Assembly: GCF_002796605.1 (NCBI RefSeq)
Contig: NZ_CP024923.1
Location: forward strand, 3,851,501 to 3,915,500
Length of the DNA stretch: 64,000 nt
Direction of reading: 5' to 3'
Origin: Sphingomonas psychrotolerans
GTDB lineage: Bacteria; Pseudomonadota; Alphaproteobacteria; Sphingomonadales; Sphingomonadaceae
Under the pieces are notes generated by a model. That model saw only the letters and a list, made by a program, of their open reading frames with translations, did no database searches and had not been told where the DNA came from. Shown here one piece after another: positions 37,214 to 46,425 of this stretch. The position numbers were made by a program, and so were the translations under genes. How positions within the stretch are numbered: position 1 is the first letter of the stretch; every line of letters starts with the position of its first letter.

Positions 37214-38428
37214 TCAGGCTGCAAGGCGAAGCGTCGAGGGCGCCAGGAGTTCCGCAAGCGCTCCGGTCAGCGCGATCATGGCTTCGTCGCTGTGCGAAGG
37301 CCCCGGGGTGAAGCGCAAGCGTTCGGTGCCGCGCGGCACTGTCGGATAGTTGATCGGCTGGACGTAGAAGCCCCAGCGCGCCAGCAGCGCGTCGCTCACC
37401 CGTTTCGCCACGATCGGATCGCCGATCAGCAACGGTACGATATGGGTTTCGGACACCATCACGGGCAGCCCGGCATCTGCGAACAATTGTTTGAGCCGCG
37501 CCGCGGCCGCCTGTTGGCGCTCGCGCTCGACGGAGGAGCGCTTCAGGTGGCGAATGCTGGCCAGCGCGCCTGCAGCGAGCACCGGCGCAATCGAGGTGGT
37601 GAAGATGAAGCCGGGCGCGTAGCTGCGGATCACATCGACGATCGTTTTGCTCGCCGCGATATAGCCGCCCATCACGCCGATCGCCTTGGCCAGCGTACCT
37701 TCGATGATCGTCAGGCGATCGGCGACGTCGTCCCGCTCCGAGATCCCGCCGCCGCGCGGGCCGTACATCCCCACTGCGTGCACTTCGTCGAGATAGGTGA
37801 GCGCATCGTATTTCTCGGCCAGATCACAGATCGCACCGATCGGCGCGATGTCGCCGTCCATCGAATAGACGCTCTCGAACGCGATCAGCTTCGGCGCCGC
37901 GGGGTCCGCCGCGGCCAGCAGTTCCTCGAGATGCTCGAGGTCGTTATGCCGGAACACCTGCTTCGCGCAGCCCGAATTGCGGATCCCGGCGATCATCGAC
38001 GCGTGATTGAGCGCGTCGGAGAAGATGATGCAGCCCGGAAGGATCTTGCCCAAGGTTCCCAGCGTGGCTTCGTTCGAGACATAGCCGGACGTGAACAGGA
38101 GGGCGGCTTCCTTACCGTGCAGGTCGGCGAGTTCGGCCTCGAGCTCGGTGTGGTAGTGCGTGTTGCCGCTGATGTTGCGCGTTCCGCCGGAGCCGGCCCC
38201 CACATCATGCAGCGCCTCTTCCATCGCCGCGATCACATCGGCATGCTGGCCCATCGACAGATAATCGTTCGAGCACCACACGGTGATCGGACGGGAGGCC
38301 CCCGCACCCGCGAAGCAGCGCGCATTGGGATAGGCACCCTTGTTTCGCAGAATGTCCAAGAACACGCGGTAGCGACCCTCGGCATGGAGACGTGCGAGCG
38401 CGCTGTTGAAGATTGCGTCGTAACTCAT
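37214..38428 (-). CDS. hemA: 5-aminolevulinate synthase
   Basis: The 404-residue PLP enzyme condenses glycine and succinyl-CoA, the first step of haem synthesis in alphaproteobacteria. Diagnostic parts are [46 protein letters not shown] and the PLP lysine in [17 protein letters not shown]. The ATG at 38428 begins [11 protein letters not shown]; longer frames upstream lack the family character. It sits inside the low-oxygen block beside a fixJ copy. A TACGGGA-like element lies 72 nt upstream, inside the 3' end of that gene, so a microaerobic extra copy is possible. Confidence 0.95.
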   Translation of the reverse strand: MSYDAIFNSALARLHAEGRYRVFLDILRNKGAYPNARCFAGAGASRPITVWCSNDYLSMGQHADVIAAMEEALHDVGAGSGGTRNISGNTHYHTELEAELADLHGKEAALLFTSGYVSNEATLGTLGKILPGCIIFSDALNHASMIAGIRNSGCAKQVFRHNDLEHLEELLAAADPAAPKLIAFESVYSMDGDIAPIGAICDLAEKYDALTYLDEVHAVGMYGPRGGGISERDDVADRLTIIEGTLAKAIGVMGGYIAASKTIVDVIRSYAPGFIFTTSIAPVLAAGALASIRHLKRSSVERERQQAAAARLKQLFADAGLPVMVSETHIVPLLIGDPIVAKRVSDALLARWGFYVQPINYPTVPRGTERLRFTPGPSHSDEAMIALTGALAELLAPSTLRLAA

Positions 38429-38498
38429 GGCCAGTCTCATCGCCTTGATTGATCGTCTCAAACAAGGCTTCAGTCTAGAGACGGCGCTCGCGGCTCGG

Positions 38499-39167
38499 CT
38501 ATACGGAGTTTCCCGCGGTCCCAGGCGCGGAGCCCGGACCGGGCGATCCCTTGTCATGGCCCAGACCGGCGGCAAAGGCGATCCGGAGCGCATCGGACAG
38601 GCTGCGCGCGCCGAGCTTGGACATCACGTTCGCGCGATGGACTTCCACGGTTCGCGGCGAGATTCCGAGGTCATAGGCGATGGTTTTATTGGGCAGTCCC
38701 TGCGCCAGCCCTTCGAGCACCTCGCGCTCGCGTGCCGTGAGCGCACCAAGCACAACTGCCGCGTCCTCTGCCCGCGTCGCTGCGTCGCTGGACGAATCGA
38801 GGCGCGCAAATCCGTTCTCGAGAGCGGCCATGAGCACGTCGCTGTCGAATGGCTTTTCGATGAAATCGACGGCCCCGGCTTTCATGGCGCGTACCGCGAC
38901 CGAGACGTCGCCATGCCCGGTCAGCACGATCACCGGCATCGTGATGCCTCGCTCGTTCAACGCCTGCTGCACTTCAAGGCCATCCATCTCGGGCATGCGA
39001 ATGTCGAGCAGGATACATCCGGATTCGGCGTGCCGCACTTCCTTGAGGAAGGCGACGCCCGACTCCCAGGTGCAAACGGCGAACCCCGATGTCTTGAGCA
39101 TGAAGCTGGCCGAACGGCGGACCGCATCCTCGTCGTCGATGATGTGGATGAGGCGCTTGTCGGTCAT
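38499..39167 (-). CDS. fixJ: FixJ-type response regulator (copy 2)
   Basis: A 222-residue receiver plus LuxR/FixJ helix-turn-helix protein. The receiver has IIDDEDA, the phosphoryl Asp in [11 protein letters not shown], Thr in VLTGHGDV and Lys in FIEKPF. The HTH (~145-205) reads [15 protein letters not shown], then [18 protein letters not shown] Gly/Pro/Ser-rich tail of ~15 residues is extra compared with copy 1. Its start overlaps the end of fixL copy 2 by ATGA. The 3' end of the gene also holds a TACGGGA-like element (38501-38517) facing hemA. Confidence 0.9.
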   Translation of the reverse strand: MTDKRLIHIIDDEDAVRRSASFMLKTSGFAVCTWESGVAFLKEVRHAESGCILLDIRMPEMDGLEVQQALNERGITMPVIVLTGHGDVSVAVRAMKAGAVDFIEKPFDSDVLMAALENGFARLDSSSDAATRAEDAAVVLGALTAREREVLEGLAQGLPNKTIAYDLGISPRTVEVHRANVMSKLGARSLSDALRIAFAAGLGHDKGSPGPGSAPGTAGNSV

Positions 39168-41065
39168 TGCATCGTCTCCGGTTCGACATGGACCACGGTG
39201 AAGTGAAACAGGGATCCACCGCCCTCCCTTTGCTCCATCCAGATGCGGCCGCCATTGGACTCGACGATAGTCCGACAGATCGAAAGACCAAGCCCCATCC
39301 CGGCAGTCTTGGTGCTGTTGAAGGCGCGGAACAGATTGTCGGCGATCTCGGGGGCCACGCCGGGACCGGTGTCGGCCACGGTGACGCGCACGAAGCCGGC
39401 GCCATCTTTGTGCGTCGAGACCGAGAGTTTGCGCACGGGTGACTCCGACATCGCCTCGATCGCGTTGCGCATCAGGTTGATTAGCACCTGCTGCGTCTGG
39501 ACCTTGTCGACAAGCACCGGGCTGGCGTGCGGATCGAGGTCGAAGCGCACCTCGATCCCTTTCTCGCGCGCGCCGGTCAATGCGAGTTTCGATGCCTCCT
39601 CGACCAGCTCGGGCAGCGGCTCGACGCCTTTCTCGACTTCGCCGCGGGCAACGAACTCGCGGAGCCGTCGCACGATGTTGCCGGCGCGCAGCGCCTCTTT
39701 CGAGGCGTCGCTGAGCGCCTCCCGGATCATTGCCAGATCGTCGGGATTGCCTTCGCGCAGCAGGTTGTCGACGCCTCGAACATAATTGACGACTGCGGTG
39801 ATCGGCTGGTTCAGCTCGTGCGCCAGGGTCGATGCCATGGTGCCCATCGCGCTCACCCGCGCGGCATGGACGAGGTCGGAACGGAGTTCCTCGATGCGCT
39901 CCTCGGTCCGCTGCTTCTCGGTGAGATCCCGAATGAACCCGGTAAACAGGCGCTCGCCCTCTGTGACAGCCTCGCCGACGGCAAGTTCCATCGGGAAAGT
40001 TGTGCCGTCGCGGCGCAGGCCGATGACGGTGCGTCCCGTGCCGATGATCCGGCGCTCGCCGGTGCGCAGATAGCGATCGAGATAGCCGTCATGACGTTCA
40101 CGGTCAGGGGAGGGCATCATCCGCCTGATATTCGTTCCCACGACTTCGGCTTCCTCATAGCCGAACAGGCGCTCCGCCGCCGCGCTGAAGGAGAGGATTT
40201 CCCCCGACTTGTTGATGACGATCATGGCATCGGGGACGGTCGACAGGATAGAGCGAAGATGGTTTGCACTCGCGCTCGCCTGATGCTGGCCCGCGCGCTG
40301 GTCGGTAACGTCCCGGATGACCTTGCCGTACCCCCGAAGCCGGCCCTGTCCGTCCTGTAGCGGCGTGATCAGGATGTGGGCGAGGAACTCGGAACCATCC
40401 TTGCGAAGGCGCCAGTCTTCCTCCTCGAGCCGCCCGGTCAAGCGTGCGCGCTCGAGATCGGCCTCGGGCTTTCCCGCTGCAACCGCCGCTGGCGGGTAGA
40501 AGATGGAGGTGTGACGGCCCACCACCTCCTCCGCGCTCCAGCCTTTAAGGCGCTCGGCGCCGTCGTTCCAGATGGAGACCCGTCCCTCCGGATCGAGTGT
40601 GTACATGGCATAGCCGGCGGCGCCGTCGATCAGCAGGTTCAGCTCGTCTGCGAGTTCGTTGGAGCGGTCGGCGCGAAAACGCGCCCTGGCCTCGCTGTCG
40701 ATTGATCGGTCGCGCAGCCGGGAGACATATCCGGAGACCCAGATAATGCTTGCGGCGACCAGGATGAAGGTGAGCAGCTCGGCGAGCTCGCCGCCCCCCG
40801 ACGTCCACCCAAGAAAGTGAACCGCCAGCGCCGCGGCCAGCGTCGCGACCACCGCCGGAAGCGCACCGCCGAACAATCCGCTCACCAGGACGGCGACCGT
40901 GAACAGAAGATAGGCGGATCGCCCGTGCAGCAACGGCTCCATCAGCAGGCGGAGTCCCGCGGCGACAGCGACGGCGGCAACGGCGTAGCCAAAGCGCAAC
41001 AAGTACCGGGCTACAGGAGCCTTGGTCCGATCGCCCACGTCGCTTCTACGCACTCTCGAAAACAA
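39164..41065 (-). CDS. fixL: FixL-type histidine kinase with two PAS domains (copy 2)
   Basis: The 633 residues comprise N-terminal membrane segments (DUF4118-like, ~20-115), a first PAS (~145-260, [22 protein letters not shown]), a second FixL-type PAS (~275-395) and HisKA/HATPase_c (~410-625). The second PAS keeps the haem His in [11 protein letters not shown] and the distal Arg in IIGTGR, so it can plausibly bind haem and sense O2. The phosphoacceptor is His in [10 protein letters not shown], and the ATP motifs are [16 protein letters not shown] and GMGLGLSI. The start used is a TTG; nearby GTG codons are alternatives. It differs from copy 1 by the extra PAS. Confidence 0.87.
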   Translation of the reverse strand: MFSRVRRSDVGDRTKAPVARYLLRFGYAVAAVAVAAGLRLLMEPLLHGRSAYLLFTVAVLVSGLFGGALPAVVATLAAALAVHFLGWTSGGGELAELLTFILVAASIIWVSGYVSRLRDRSIDSEARARFRADRSNELADELNLLIDGAAGYAMYTLDPEGRVSIWNDGAERLKGWSAEEVVGRHTSIFYPPAAVAAGKPEADLERARLTGRLEEEDWRLRKDGSEFLAHILITPLQDGQGRLRGYGKVIRDVTDQRAGQHQASASANHLRSILSTVPDAMIVINKSGEILSFSAAAERLFGYEEAEVVGTNIRRMMPSPDRERHDGYLDRYLRTGERRIIGTGRTVIGLRRDGTTFPMELAVGEAVTEGERLFTGFIRDLTEKQRTEERIEELRSDLVHAARVSAMGTMASTLAHELNQPITAVVNYVRGVDNLLREGNPDDLAMIREALSDASKEALRAGNIVRRLREFVARGEVEKGVEPLPELVEEASKLALTGAREKGIEVRFDLDPHASPVLVDKVQTQQVLINLMRNAIEAMSESPVRKLSVSTHKDGAGFVRVTVADTGPGVAPEIADNLFRAFNSTKTAGMGLGLSICRTIVESNGGRIWMEQREGGGSLFHFTVVHVEPETMQ

Positions 41066-41147
41066 ATCCGGTCAAGCTTGCTCCTGGCGTTCGACGGAGG
41101 CGCCTGCATGACATAGATCCGCCTTCGGTGAAACCGGGACGGGCTCG

Positions 41148-41567
41148 TCACCTGGCCAATGCACCCAGCAGCTCGAGGCGGCCGCCCTGCCGCGTGATGA
41201 TCGAAGCGAAGCTGTCGGCGGCCGTATTGACCTGGTTTGCATCGCCGAGATCGCCGATCCGGATTGCGCGTCCCTGCCAGCCACGCTCCCGGAGTTCGGC
41301 GACCACGTTCGCGGCGCTGGTGTCCAGCAGCATGTCGCCAACGATGAGAAAATCGGCCTCGCCGCAAGCCGAGTCTGCCAGCGCCTGAGTCGCGGACGCA
41401 AAGGAACGCACGTCATAGCCGTTCCCGGCCAGCAGGAGTTGCAGGGTCCGCCGAAGTCCGTCGTCGGAGTCGATCAACAACACGCGCTCGCGAGGCTTTG
41501 CATCGCCCGACGGACCAGGCGCAGTCACAGCACAGCTCTGGTTCTGTCGTTGCGAAGGCAGCGACAT
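41148..41567 (-). CDS. Stand-alone receiver-like protein, degenerate (copy 2)
   Basis: About 139 residues: a ~25-residue leader, then one CheY-like domain (RVLLIDSDDGLRRTL, FLIVGDMLLDTSAANVV). A possible phosphoryl Asp remains in IVGDML. The switch Thr/Ser is replaced (RIGD) and the conserved Lys-Pro is missing, so signalling by phosphorylation is doubtful. It lies just upstream of fixL copy 2 on the same strand, mirroring the receiver gene next to copy 1. The start ATG is uncertain; a TTG 11 codons upstream is also possible. Confidence 0.6.
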   Translation of the reverse strand: MSLPSQRQNQSCAVTAPGPSGDAKPRERVLLIDSDDGLRRTLQLLLAGNGYDVRSFASATQALADSACGEADFLIVGDMLLDTSAANVVAELRERGWQGRAIRIGDLGDANQVNTAADSFASIITRQGGRLELLGALAR

Positions 41568-41845
41568 CGCGATGGGACCGGGAATCCTCGTCGCAGCCAA
41601 ACTATCGCTGCCAGATCTAGGCTGCGCACATTCCCCCTCCCGCGCCAGCGTCCTTCATCCTCACTGCAACTCTCCAGTAAACAAGCGCCTCGCACTGCTT
41701 GTTAGCGATCGTCCCCTGTGGGAAGCGATTGGTAGTGGTACGTACTGGCTGGGCACTTTTTGCCCGGCGGAACCACGCGCTGCGGTCGTCTCGGCCAGAT
41801 GTGGAGACTAGGTTTCGCCGACGGTCGAACCGCCGGCCCCGCGGT

Positions 41846-41862
41846 TACGGGAGTGGACTGAC
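41846..41862 (+). promoter_or_regulatory. TACGGGA-type element upstream of nnrS copy 2
   Basis: TACGGGAG-TGG-ACTGAC shares TACGGGA and the AC of the second half with the ompW and adhP elements (9 of 14 defined bases). It ends 57 nt before the chosen GTG start, the same distance range as at ompW and adhP. A GGTACGTACT sequence lies further upstream at 41737-41746. No gene is seen in the rest of the 350-nt region 41568-41919. Confidence 0.35.
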
Positions 41863-41919
41863 TTGGCCACATGATGGGTGCTCGTGTCAGACGAATTCTG
41901 GCGACCTATGGAGGCTAAC

Positions 41920-43320
41920 GTGCAAACCCGAGGCGAGAAGATGCTGGCGCTGCGACGGCGGAGGATGGCGGCCGCGCCGCCTTTTCTACGCGGAGGCTTC
42001 CGGCCCTTCTTCTTTGGCGGAGCGGTCTGGGCGGTCGTGGCGCTCGCCTTGTGGGCGGCAGCGCTTACCGGAGCGCTGACGATTTCCGGCGCGTTTGAGC
42101 CGCTCGCGTGGCACCGGCATGAAATGCTGTTCGGGTTCGTCGGAGCGGTAGTCGCGGGTTTCCTGCTCACCACGGTTCCCAACTGGACCGGGCGGCTTCC
42201 CATTGCCGGCGCCCCTCTCGCGGCTCTGTTCGGTGTCTGGCTCGTTGCGCGCCTGGCCGTACTGTTTTCGGCGATTATCGGGATCGTCCCCGCCGCCCTG
42301 CTCGACATCGGCTTCTACCTCCTCCTGGCAGGCCTCGCAGCCCGGGAAGTGCGCGCCCGCAAGAACCGCAATGTGCCCACAGTCGGTCTGGTTCTGCTCT
42401 TCGGGATAGCGAACGCCGTTGATTATGCGGCCGCGTTTGGGTGGTTCGCAGACGACGGACTGGGTTGGCGGTTGGGGCTCGGGCTGGTCGTACTGATGAT
42501 CTCGCTGATCGGCGGCCGGATCATTCCCTCTTTCACGCACAACTGGCTCGCAAAACGGGGGGTCAGCCAAGGTTTGCCCGGTCAGCCGGGCCGGTTCGAT
42601 CTGGCGACGATCGCGATTACGGCGCTGGGCCTCCTCACCTGGGTAGCGACTCCCGAGCGGCGGTATGTGGGAGCCGTCCTGCTGGCCGCCGGCCTGTTGC
42701 AGACGATACGCCTGGCGCGCTGGCGCGGATTGCGCGCGGCAGCGGACCCCCTCGTGCTCATCCTCCACATCGGCTATGCTTGGGTCCCGGTAGGGCTCGT
42801 TCTTCTGGCCGCCTCGATCCTCGGCGCGCCGATCCCGCGGTCGGCGGCGATCCATGCCCTGACGGCGGGTGCGATGGCGACGATGATCCTCGCCGTGATG
42901 ACACGGGCGAGCCTGAGTCATACCGGCCGCGAGCTCAAAGCGAGTCCGTTGACCGTGCTCCTCTACGCGCTCGTGACCGGCGGTGCCCTGCTGAGGGTTT
43001 CGGCGTCGCTCGGTCTCCTCGACTATGGATTTGGGATGGAGGTTGCGGCGGTCACCTGGGCTGGCGCGTTCCTGGTCTTTCTTGTCGATTATGGGCCGAT
43101 TCTCTTCGGTCCGCGGCTGGGAGGGGGAAGCTTAGGAACGCGTCGCCGAGATCAGACCATCTATATCGATTTGATGCGCCTTGATATCGATGGATTGGGT
43201 GGCGGTAACCCAACACCAGCCAGCGCGTACTGCTGCGTCTGCAACACTCGCGAACGGCAGCAATCGGAACTCCAATGCCGAAACCTGCCGGTCTGCAAAC
43301 GGCTCACAACAGGACATTGA
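41920..43320 (+). CDS. nnrS: NnrS family membrane protein (copy 2, with long C-terminal tail)
   Basis: This paralogue of the gene at 14791 has the same landmarks (PPFLRGGFRPFFFGGAVWA, PLAWHRHEMLFGFVGA, LLTTVPNWTGRLP, GGRIIPSFTHNWLA) and about 12 membrane segments. GTG 41920 is chosen because GGAGG lies 5 nt before it; GTG 41878 also opens the frame. The family region ends near GPRLGG, but the frame runs on ~60 residues with no family character and several cysteines. A lost stop codon or frameshift at the 3' end, near the decayed region that follows, would explain this. Confidence 0.85.
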   Translation: MQTRGEKMLALRRRRMAAAPPFLRGGFRPFFFGGAVWAVVALALWAAALTGALTISGAFEPLAWHRHEMLFGFVGAVVAGFLLTTVPNWTGRLPIAGAPLAALFGVWLVARLAVLFSAIIGIVPAALLDIGFYLLLAGLAAREVRARKNRNVPTVGLVLLFGIANAVDYAAAFGWFADDGLGWRLGLGLVVLMISLIGGRIIPSFTHNWLAKRGVSQGLPGQPGRFDLATIAITALGLLTWVATPERRYVGAVLLAAGLLQTIRLARWRGLRAAADPLVLILHIGYAWVPVGLVLLAASILGAPIPRSAAIHALTAGAMATMILAVMTRASLSHTGRELKASPLTVLLYALVTGGALLRVSASLGLLDYGFGMEVAAVTWAGAFLVFLVDYGPILFGPRLGGGSLGTRRRDQTIYIDLMRLDIDGLGGGNPTPASAYCCVCNTRERQQSELQCRNLPVCKRLTTGH

Positions 43321-43518
43321 TCGACCGACCGCGGTGTTTCGACGCATCGGCTCTGACTCCGTGCAAGCGCGCGATCTGCCCTCAAAGCGGATGCGAATCA
43401 GGGAGAGCATCCGCCCGACCGCCGGAACATCGTCCCAAATTGGACGAATTGGTCCGACGACGTTTTCCGTACGTTTTCCGCACGGCCGTCGCGTTGAGTC
43501 TCTAAGTTATTGATTTTA

Positions 43519-43561
43519 TGGGACTCGACTGGATTCGAACCAGTGGCCTCTGCCTTCGGAG
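43519..43561 (-). other. 3' half of a tRNA-Arg(CCG) gene, probable attachment-site remnant
   Basis: Read on the minus strand, CTCCGAA (an anticodon loop with CCG), the anticodon-stem 3' side GGCAG, variable loop, a perfect T-arm (ACTGG-TTCGAAT-CCAGT) and an acceptor 3' strand CGAGTCC are intact. The sequence upstream of the anticodon loop does not form the rest of a tRNA. Duplication from the anticodon loop to the 3' end is the usual footprint of a tyrosine integrase. No integrase gene is present in the window. Confidence 0.7.
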
Positions 43562-43637
43562 TGAGGCCGAATAAGATCGGGAGACTTCGCTTGGCTCAGC
43601 GAGTCCGCACCCATCTAAGTTCGCCTCCTCCCAAAAT

Positions 43638-43805
43638 TCAGTGCGCTCGCTTCGGAGTGGTTTTTTCGAAATCGTGATGAAGCACATCAGCGAGGTCACG
43701 CGCGTCAAACCACTGGCTGCAACTCGGACACCGCTCCCAGTGCTCCTGGTGAGCGAAGGGGGGCGGCGGCATCAATACTAAGCTGTCGAGGGTGTGGCGA
43801 TCCAT
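43638..43805 (-). CDS. Small CxxC protein, unknown function
   Basis: A 55-residue product starting MDRHTLDSLVLMPPPPF with a zinc-knuckle-like ERCPSCSQWFDARDLADVLHHD. The C-x2-C and C-terminal histidines could bind one zinc. AGGGAG precedes the ATG at a suitable distance. Longer upstream frames lack this character. No family is recognised. Confidence 0.55.
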   Translation of the reverse strand: MDRHTLDSLVLMPPPPFAHQEHWERCPSCSQWFDARDLADVLHHDFEKTTPKRAH

Positions 43806-44585
43806 ATTGGTACTCCCTGCACGTCGCGATGATCTAACAACTGCCGTTAAGAAAGTGTCGGCCGATCCACTCGCAAAGATGCGTAGCGAGAATGAGCCGA
43901 CCCCCGGGAGCGATGTGGGCCCTCCTAACGAAGCTGCTCGAGTCGGAGCCGATTGGACATGGGGGGGTACCGTCCTACACCCCTCAAACGAGCCATCGTG
44001 GCGATGATGGTCAAGCGTGGGACTGCCCAAGCTTGAACCAGCGGCAGCTTATGGGCTTCGCGCGAGTGCCGCTGGACGGCGGCAATTGGGCGCCTACCGG
44101 TCGCGAGCCATGTCGCATCGCTCCATACAATCTCACACCAAGGGTGGGGGAAAGTGTGGGGTAGCTGGAAGTTGCCCATAAGATTGTTCTGTCAAAGCAA
44201 TTCGCTGCGGGGAATCCGGGCTTCCTCCCGCTCAGCCGAACTGAGCGATCTGGTTAGGCGCTCTGACCAAAAGATCGGCAGGGGAGGGAAGGCAGCTTTG
44301 CGCTCAACGCTGGTCGTTCCGAACGGTCGCGCCGGCACCCGAAAGCCGCCGTTTGTTCATCCCACCGCGAACGACGGCAATTCGGTGGTTGCGGATTCTT
44401 GAGTAGGCGCGCGAGCGAGGAATTTCTTTGAGAGGATGGGCATGCCGCCCGCGCGCCCGACTCTGCCGAGCAGCGCCTTACAGCACCGGCCACATCGAAT
44501 ATCAATATTATTGATTGACGATATGCTTCTAGGTGCTTATCGATATTCGAGATGCTGTGGCTAACGGCTTTTTGGAGGTAAAACC
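43806..44585. other. Mostly gene-free region before the DUF2975 gene
   Basis: No gene is recognised in 780 nt. Near its right end is TCAATA-T-TATTGA at 44502-44514, a perfect inverted repeat inside an AT-rich promoter-like stretch. It could be an operator for the downstream HTH protein. GGAGG precedes the next start. Confidence 0.4.
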
Positions 44586-45107
44586 ATGGCAAACAGGCAG
44601 CGGGGAGACGTGCTACTCACTATCTCCCGCATAGGACTGCACATCTACATTGCGGTCACCGCACTCTTCGCGGTCATCGTTGCGGGTGCCACGATAGTGA
44701 TACTCCTCGACCCTAAGTCGAATATCTTCGAGGGTCTCGCTAGCGCCCCATCGTTTGCGCTTCCGCTGATCGTCGTCGGTGCTATGGTCGTGCTGCTAAC
44801 ACTTTTCTTGTCTGTCCTATTCGCCATGCAGCTGGGACGTATTATTGGAACGGTGCGAACCGGCGACCCGTTCGAGCCCGCCAACGCAGAGCGGCTGGCC
44901 CGGATGGGATGGTATGCTCTGGGTGCAACCGCAGGCGGTTGGCTAGCCAGTGGTATCGCCTTTTGGCTCTCGCAGTATTTCGAGGAGTTGACGGTCAACT
45001 TCGGAGCGCCCTGTGGAGGAATAGTCCTCGCCGCGACGGTTTTCATCCTCGCTCGTGTATTTCGGCACGGTTCGGCGATGCGCGACGATCTGATTGGCAC
45101 AGTCTGA
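44586..45107 (+). CDS. DUF2975-domain membrane protein
   Basis: A 173-residue membrane protein with four predicted segments (residues ~12-38, 55-80, 105-130, 140-160). The pattern ADPFEPANAERL-like (here GDPFEPANAERLARMGWY) is typical of DUF2975. The family is usually paired with a small YozG-like HTH protein, as here: the stop overlaps the HTH start (TGATG). Function unknown. The base composition is less GC-rich than the flanking core genes. Confidence 0.8.
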   Translation: MANRQRGDVLLTISRIGLHIYIAVTALFAVIVAGATIVILLDPKSNIFEGLASAPSFALPLIVVGAMVVLLTLFLSVLFAMQLGRIIGTVRTGDPFEPANAERLARMGWYALGATAGGWLASGIAFWLSQYFEELTVNFGAPCGGIVLAATVFILARVFRHGSAMRDDLIGTV

Positions 45108-45322
45108 TGCCGATCGGTGTGACGCTCGATGTCCTACTTCAGAGGCGCGGTATGACCCTGACGGAGCTCTCCGAACGCATCGACCTCACCTTAGCCAATT
45201 TGTCTATTCTGAAGACGGGCAAAGCGAAGGCGATCCGCTTCTCAACATTAGAGGCGATTTGCCGTGAGTTAAATTGCCAGCCAGGTGACCTAATCAACTA
45301 TAGTTCTCCTCCGCCAAGCTAA
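45107..45322 (+). CDS. Xre/YozG-like helix-turn-helix regulator
   Basis: The 71-residue product is essentially one Cro/C1-type HTH: LDVLLQRRGMTLTELSERIDLTLANLSILKTGKAKAIRFSTL, followed by CRELNCQPGDLI. It is translationally coupled to the DUF2975 gene and probably regulates that operon. Confidence 0.85.
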   Translation: MPIGVTLDVLLQRRGMTLTELSERIDLTLANLSILKTGKAKAIRFSTLEAICRELNCQPGDLINYSSPPPS

Positions 45323-45540
45323 GGCTAAGCACCACCCGAACATCGACGAATACCGCCGACGCAAATTGCGTGTGCGCGAGCGAATACCTGCGCCAATTTT
45401 GCTTGAGGAAGTACCATGCTGTCCATTTTGTTAATGCCGTTTCTCGGGCAAATGCTCCATCCCTGCGCGGTAGCGCTCAAGGCCGCGCCTGAGTTCACCG
45501 CTTGCATCGCGATAGAAGGTGGGGCTGCCCTGTCTCGCGA

Positions 45541-45606
45541 CGAAGGCGGTTCCTGCAGACGGATCCGATCGGATATGGCGACGGGCTGAACTGGTATGAT
45601 TATGCA
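45541..45606 (+). pseudogene. Fragment of an RHS-repeat core domain
   Basis: Codons 45541-45606 encode RFLQTDPIGYGDGLNWYDYA, which matches the conserved RHS-associated core sequence near the end of the RHS barrel. No RHS repeats precede it and the frame loses homology directly after it. It is therefore a remnant, not a working gene. Confidence 0.75.
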
Positions 45607-45752
45607 ACTATCAGGAGGCGGAAAGTCGCGCCGCAGCTCAGCGGAGGCAGACTTCCCAAGGTCCCTGCCTCATCACAAATGGGCTCCCGTCAACCTGCAG
45701 GCCCGCGAAACCGGAAAAGGCGGATCCAAAGAAAACAGCCGCCAGAAATCGC

Positions 45753-46079
45753 TTGGTTTGCGCTCTGTTGGCGAAGGCAAATTGGAACTTTGAGACCGCG
45801 CACCAGCTCGCTGTGCACTTGCGTAATCCCGATAACGCTCCGAAGCAGTGGAACGTAACCACGTACAGGAATGCAGAGAACTTTCTTTTCGCGGCCAAAG
45901 ACGGATGGAGTGATCCGGAGGTGTGGATCTATCAAAACTGGATCAAGCCCATCAAGAGGATTTTCGGCGGAAGCAGCCCTTATTCAATAGATGCGCTACA
46001 GACAGGTTACGATGGCAACAATTTTCACAGATTCACCAAATCTGAGATGAAAGAGTGGTGCGAAAGAAATGTCCAATAG
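45753..46079 (+). CDS. Possible orphan RHS toxin tip (C-terminal domain), unknown activity
   Basis: A coherent protein-like frame of ~108 residues (NWNFETAHQLAVHLRNPDN, then KDGWSDPEVWIYQNWIKPIK, ending EWCERNVQ) begins ~150 nt after the RHS core remnant, in a different reading frame. The frame is open from 45600, but only a TTG start without a good ribosome-binding site is available. It overlaps the next membrane-protein gene by 11 nt. Position between an RHS core and a small membrane protein is the layout of an RHS tip toxin with its immunity gene. No toxin family is recognised, so this is inferred from context. Confidence 0.4.
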   Translation: MVCALLAKANWNFETAHQLAVHLRNPDNAPKQWNVTTYRNAENFLFAAKDGWSDPEVWIYQNWIKPIKRIFGGSSPYSIDALQTGYDGNNFHRFTKSEMKEWCERNVQ

Positions 46080-46425
46080 CACAACCTTTAGGCTCCGGCT
46101 GGTCATGGCTTCGGCATTGTTCGTTATGGCCATATTTTACGTAGGCATCTTCCTTGACGGTGGCTTGAAGGAATGGATCAGGATAGCCATTACAATCCTT
46201 ATGATATTTGGACTAATTGGGATAATCATGCGTATAAAACTTGCCTACTACGCTGGCTTGCTAGGCGTGGTGTTGTTGTGGCTTTTTCTGCTAATTAATG
46301 CCCTTCCTGACCTTCGGGAGCCGGTGACCAGAATGGAGGTATATTTACGTGGGTTAACGATTACAGCCGTTGTTTCGTTCTGGTTATGGTGCCTACACAG
46401 TATTCGCCCAAGGGTTATCAAGTAG
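46069..46425 (+). CDS. Small four-segment membrane protein, possible immunity protein
   Basis: A 118-residue, AT-richer gene whose product has four hydrophobic segments (residues ~10-28, 36-52, 58-76, 90-110). The ATG overlaps the end of the preceding frame, indicating coupling. Its place after the RHS-derived frame suggests an immunity role against a membrane-active or periplasmic toxin, but no family is recognised. Confidence 0.5.
   Translation: MSNSTTFRLRLVMASALFVMAIFYVGIFLDGGLKEWIRIAITILMIFGLIGIIMRIKLAYYAGLLGVVLLWLFLLINALPDLREPVTRMEVYLRGLTITAVVSFWLWCLHSIRPRVIK

Noticed and set aside
38440..38465. TTGAT...TCAA near hemA as an Fnr box
   Set aside because: The half-sites are 5 nt apart (TTGA-TCGTC-TCAA) instead of the required 6.
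45502..45858. Intact RHS protein
   Set aside because: Only about 22 codons match the RHS core, and the frame before and after has no RHS character.
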